From NCBI GenBank assembly GCA_024278285.1, contig JAJRTM010000374.1, positions 1-6,972 of the forward strand: a DNA stretch of 6,972 nt, read 5' to 3'. This document shows positions 6,466 to 6,972 of this stretch, in pieces. A program made the translations under genes and the position numbers. The notes under the pieces are model-generated. The model had not been told where the DNA came from, ran no database searches, and worked only from the letters and a program-made list of their open reading frames with translations. The DNA is from Planctomycetota bacterium (lineage in GTDB: Bacteria > Planctomycetota > Planctomycetia > Planctomycetales > Planctomycetaceae). Position 1 is the stretch's first letter, and every line of letters begins with the position of its first letter.

Positions 6466-6972
6466 GTTCAATAATCGCAGAAAACAAAACGATTTGCAGG
6501 GAATCATGTTTTGTTACGATAGTGGTTGGCTTAACAGCAACATTGATCATTTCGCTTAGCGGTTGTGGAGCGAATCGGAATGATCAGGAAGCAAACGGAA
6601 TTCCTTCAGCCATCGAACAACTGGCTGTTCACCGTAAGCAACCTGACCGGTTGGTCGAATCTCAAACACGCGGGCATCTTGTTTACGAACATTATTGCCA
6701 GATTTGCCATGGTCCTGAAGGGCAGGGAGATGGTTTCAACTCAGCAATGCTCACTCCTGCGCCACGCAACTTTGCAGACGAAGCGTTCTGGAAACAGATC
6801 GATGAAACGCAGTTACAGAAAGTGATTGCACTGGGTGGAAAAGCAATGGGAAAATCTGTCTTGATGCCGCCCTGGGGACGTACGATCAACAAGAACCAGA
6901 TTCAAGATGTTATCGCTTTTTTGCGTACCGTGCCGCAGCGAGCCAAACAAGCAGCCGCGGCTGAGGCGAAAG
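6453..6972 (+). CDS. Lipoprotein monoheme cytochrome c, class I (partial, 3' end outside window)
   Basis: Small periplasmic, membrane-tethered electron carrier, likely next in line after the octaheme cytochrome. The open frame runs from GTG 6453 to the window end (173 complete codons). It starts in a GTGA overlap with the TGA of the preceding gene, preceded by AGGAGA. Residues 20-37 are hydrophobic and end in a lipobox LSGC with the lipidated Cys at 38. The single heme site CQICH (82-86) is followed by GPEGQGDG, a PAPRNF segment, and the probable distal Met138 in LMPPWG, all typical of class I cytochrome c. After IAFLRTVPQ the chain turns Ala/Lys-rich, which may be a linker to another domain or the protein's end. 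The ATG at 6506 is out of frame. Monoheme lipoprotein cytochromes also occur in alternative complex III (ActE-like), but nothing else in the window supports that complex. Confidence 0.88.
   Translation, partial: MRSSRSIIAENKTICRESCFVTIVVGLTATLIISLSGCGANRNDQEANGIPSAIEQLAVHRKQPDRLVESQTRGHLVYEHYCQICHGPEGQGDGFNSAMLTPAPRNFADEAFWKQIDETQLQKVIALGGKAMGKSVLMPPWGRTINKNQIQDVIAFLRTVPQRAKQAAAAEAK

Larger units (their letters stand above)
80..6972 (+). other. Putative operon for a Rieske/cytochrome b complex with flavoprotein and multiheme partners
   Basis: Five genes in the same direction are separated by 2, 32, 13 and -4 nt, with no terminator-like hairpin followed by T between them. The order is Fe-S flavoprotein, Rieske, cytochrome b, octaheme cytochrome c, lipoprotein cytochrome c. 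It likely continues past the window, since the last gene is open at the end. Confidence 0.85.

Noticed and set aside
6565..6825. 86-residue plus-strand ORF near the end
   Set aside because: Overlaps the lipoprotein cytochrome c in another frame and has no heme motif; a shadow of the real gene, which starts with GTG and is open at the window end.

Overview
The window carries one tightly packed, plus-strand gene cluster for a bacterial quinol-oxidising Rieske/cytochrome b (bc1/b6f-type) electron-transfer complex with unusual accessory subunits. In order: (1) a 626-residue FAD and NAD(P)-binding oxidoreductase of the GltD/dihydropyrimidine-dehydrogenase type, with an N-terminal Fe-S region and a C-terminal double [4Fe-4S] ferredoxin domain; (2) a 161-residue Rieske [2Fe-2S] protein with a twin-arginine N-terminus; (3) a 544-residue cytochrome b in which the b6-like and subunit-IV-like halves are one polypeptide; (4) a 775-residue membrane-anchored c-type cytochrome with eight CXXCH sites; (5) the first 173 residues of a lipoprotein monoheme cytochrome c that runs off the window. 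Intergenic distances are 2, 32 and 13 nt, and genes 4 and 5 overlap by 4 nt, so a single operon is very likely. There is no gene-free stretch above 300 bases; only 1-79 and 2449-2480 are non-coding of any length. I saw no tRNA, rRNA, CRISPR, mobile element or strong terminator.

Organism: the sequence does not prove a taxon. A Rieske/cytochrome b pair next to a GltD-like Fe-S flavoprotein and large multiheme cytochromes, moderate base composition, and protein wording typical of Planctomycetota (for example the [14 protein letters not shown] flavoprotein region and the VNRLKIV anchor with the GCTICHQGQG heme site) make a planctomycete or related bacterium my best guess. Similar assemblies are known from anammox planctomycetes. 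A Phe in place of the Rieske potential-raising Tyr and a b6-type heme-histidine spacing fit a menaquinol-based chain.

How the parts probably work together (inference): menaquinol is oxidised at the cytochrome b/Rieske site; one electron goes to the Rieske cluster and then to the octaheme cytochrome, which replaces cytochrome c1/f, and on to the lipoprotein monoheme cytochrome and a terminal acceptor. The other electron recycles across the two b hemes. The flavoprotein, with no export signal and therefore cytoplasmic, could join the complex to the NAD(P) or ferredoxin pool, either feeding electrons in or taking them out by reverse electron transport. This last link is the most interesting and least proven part of the window.
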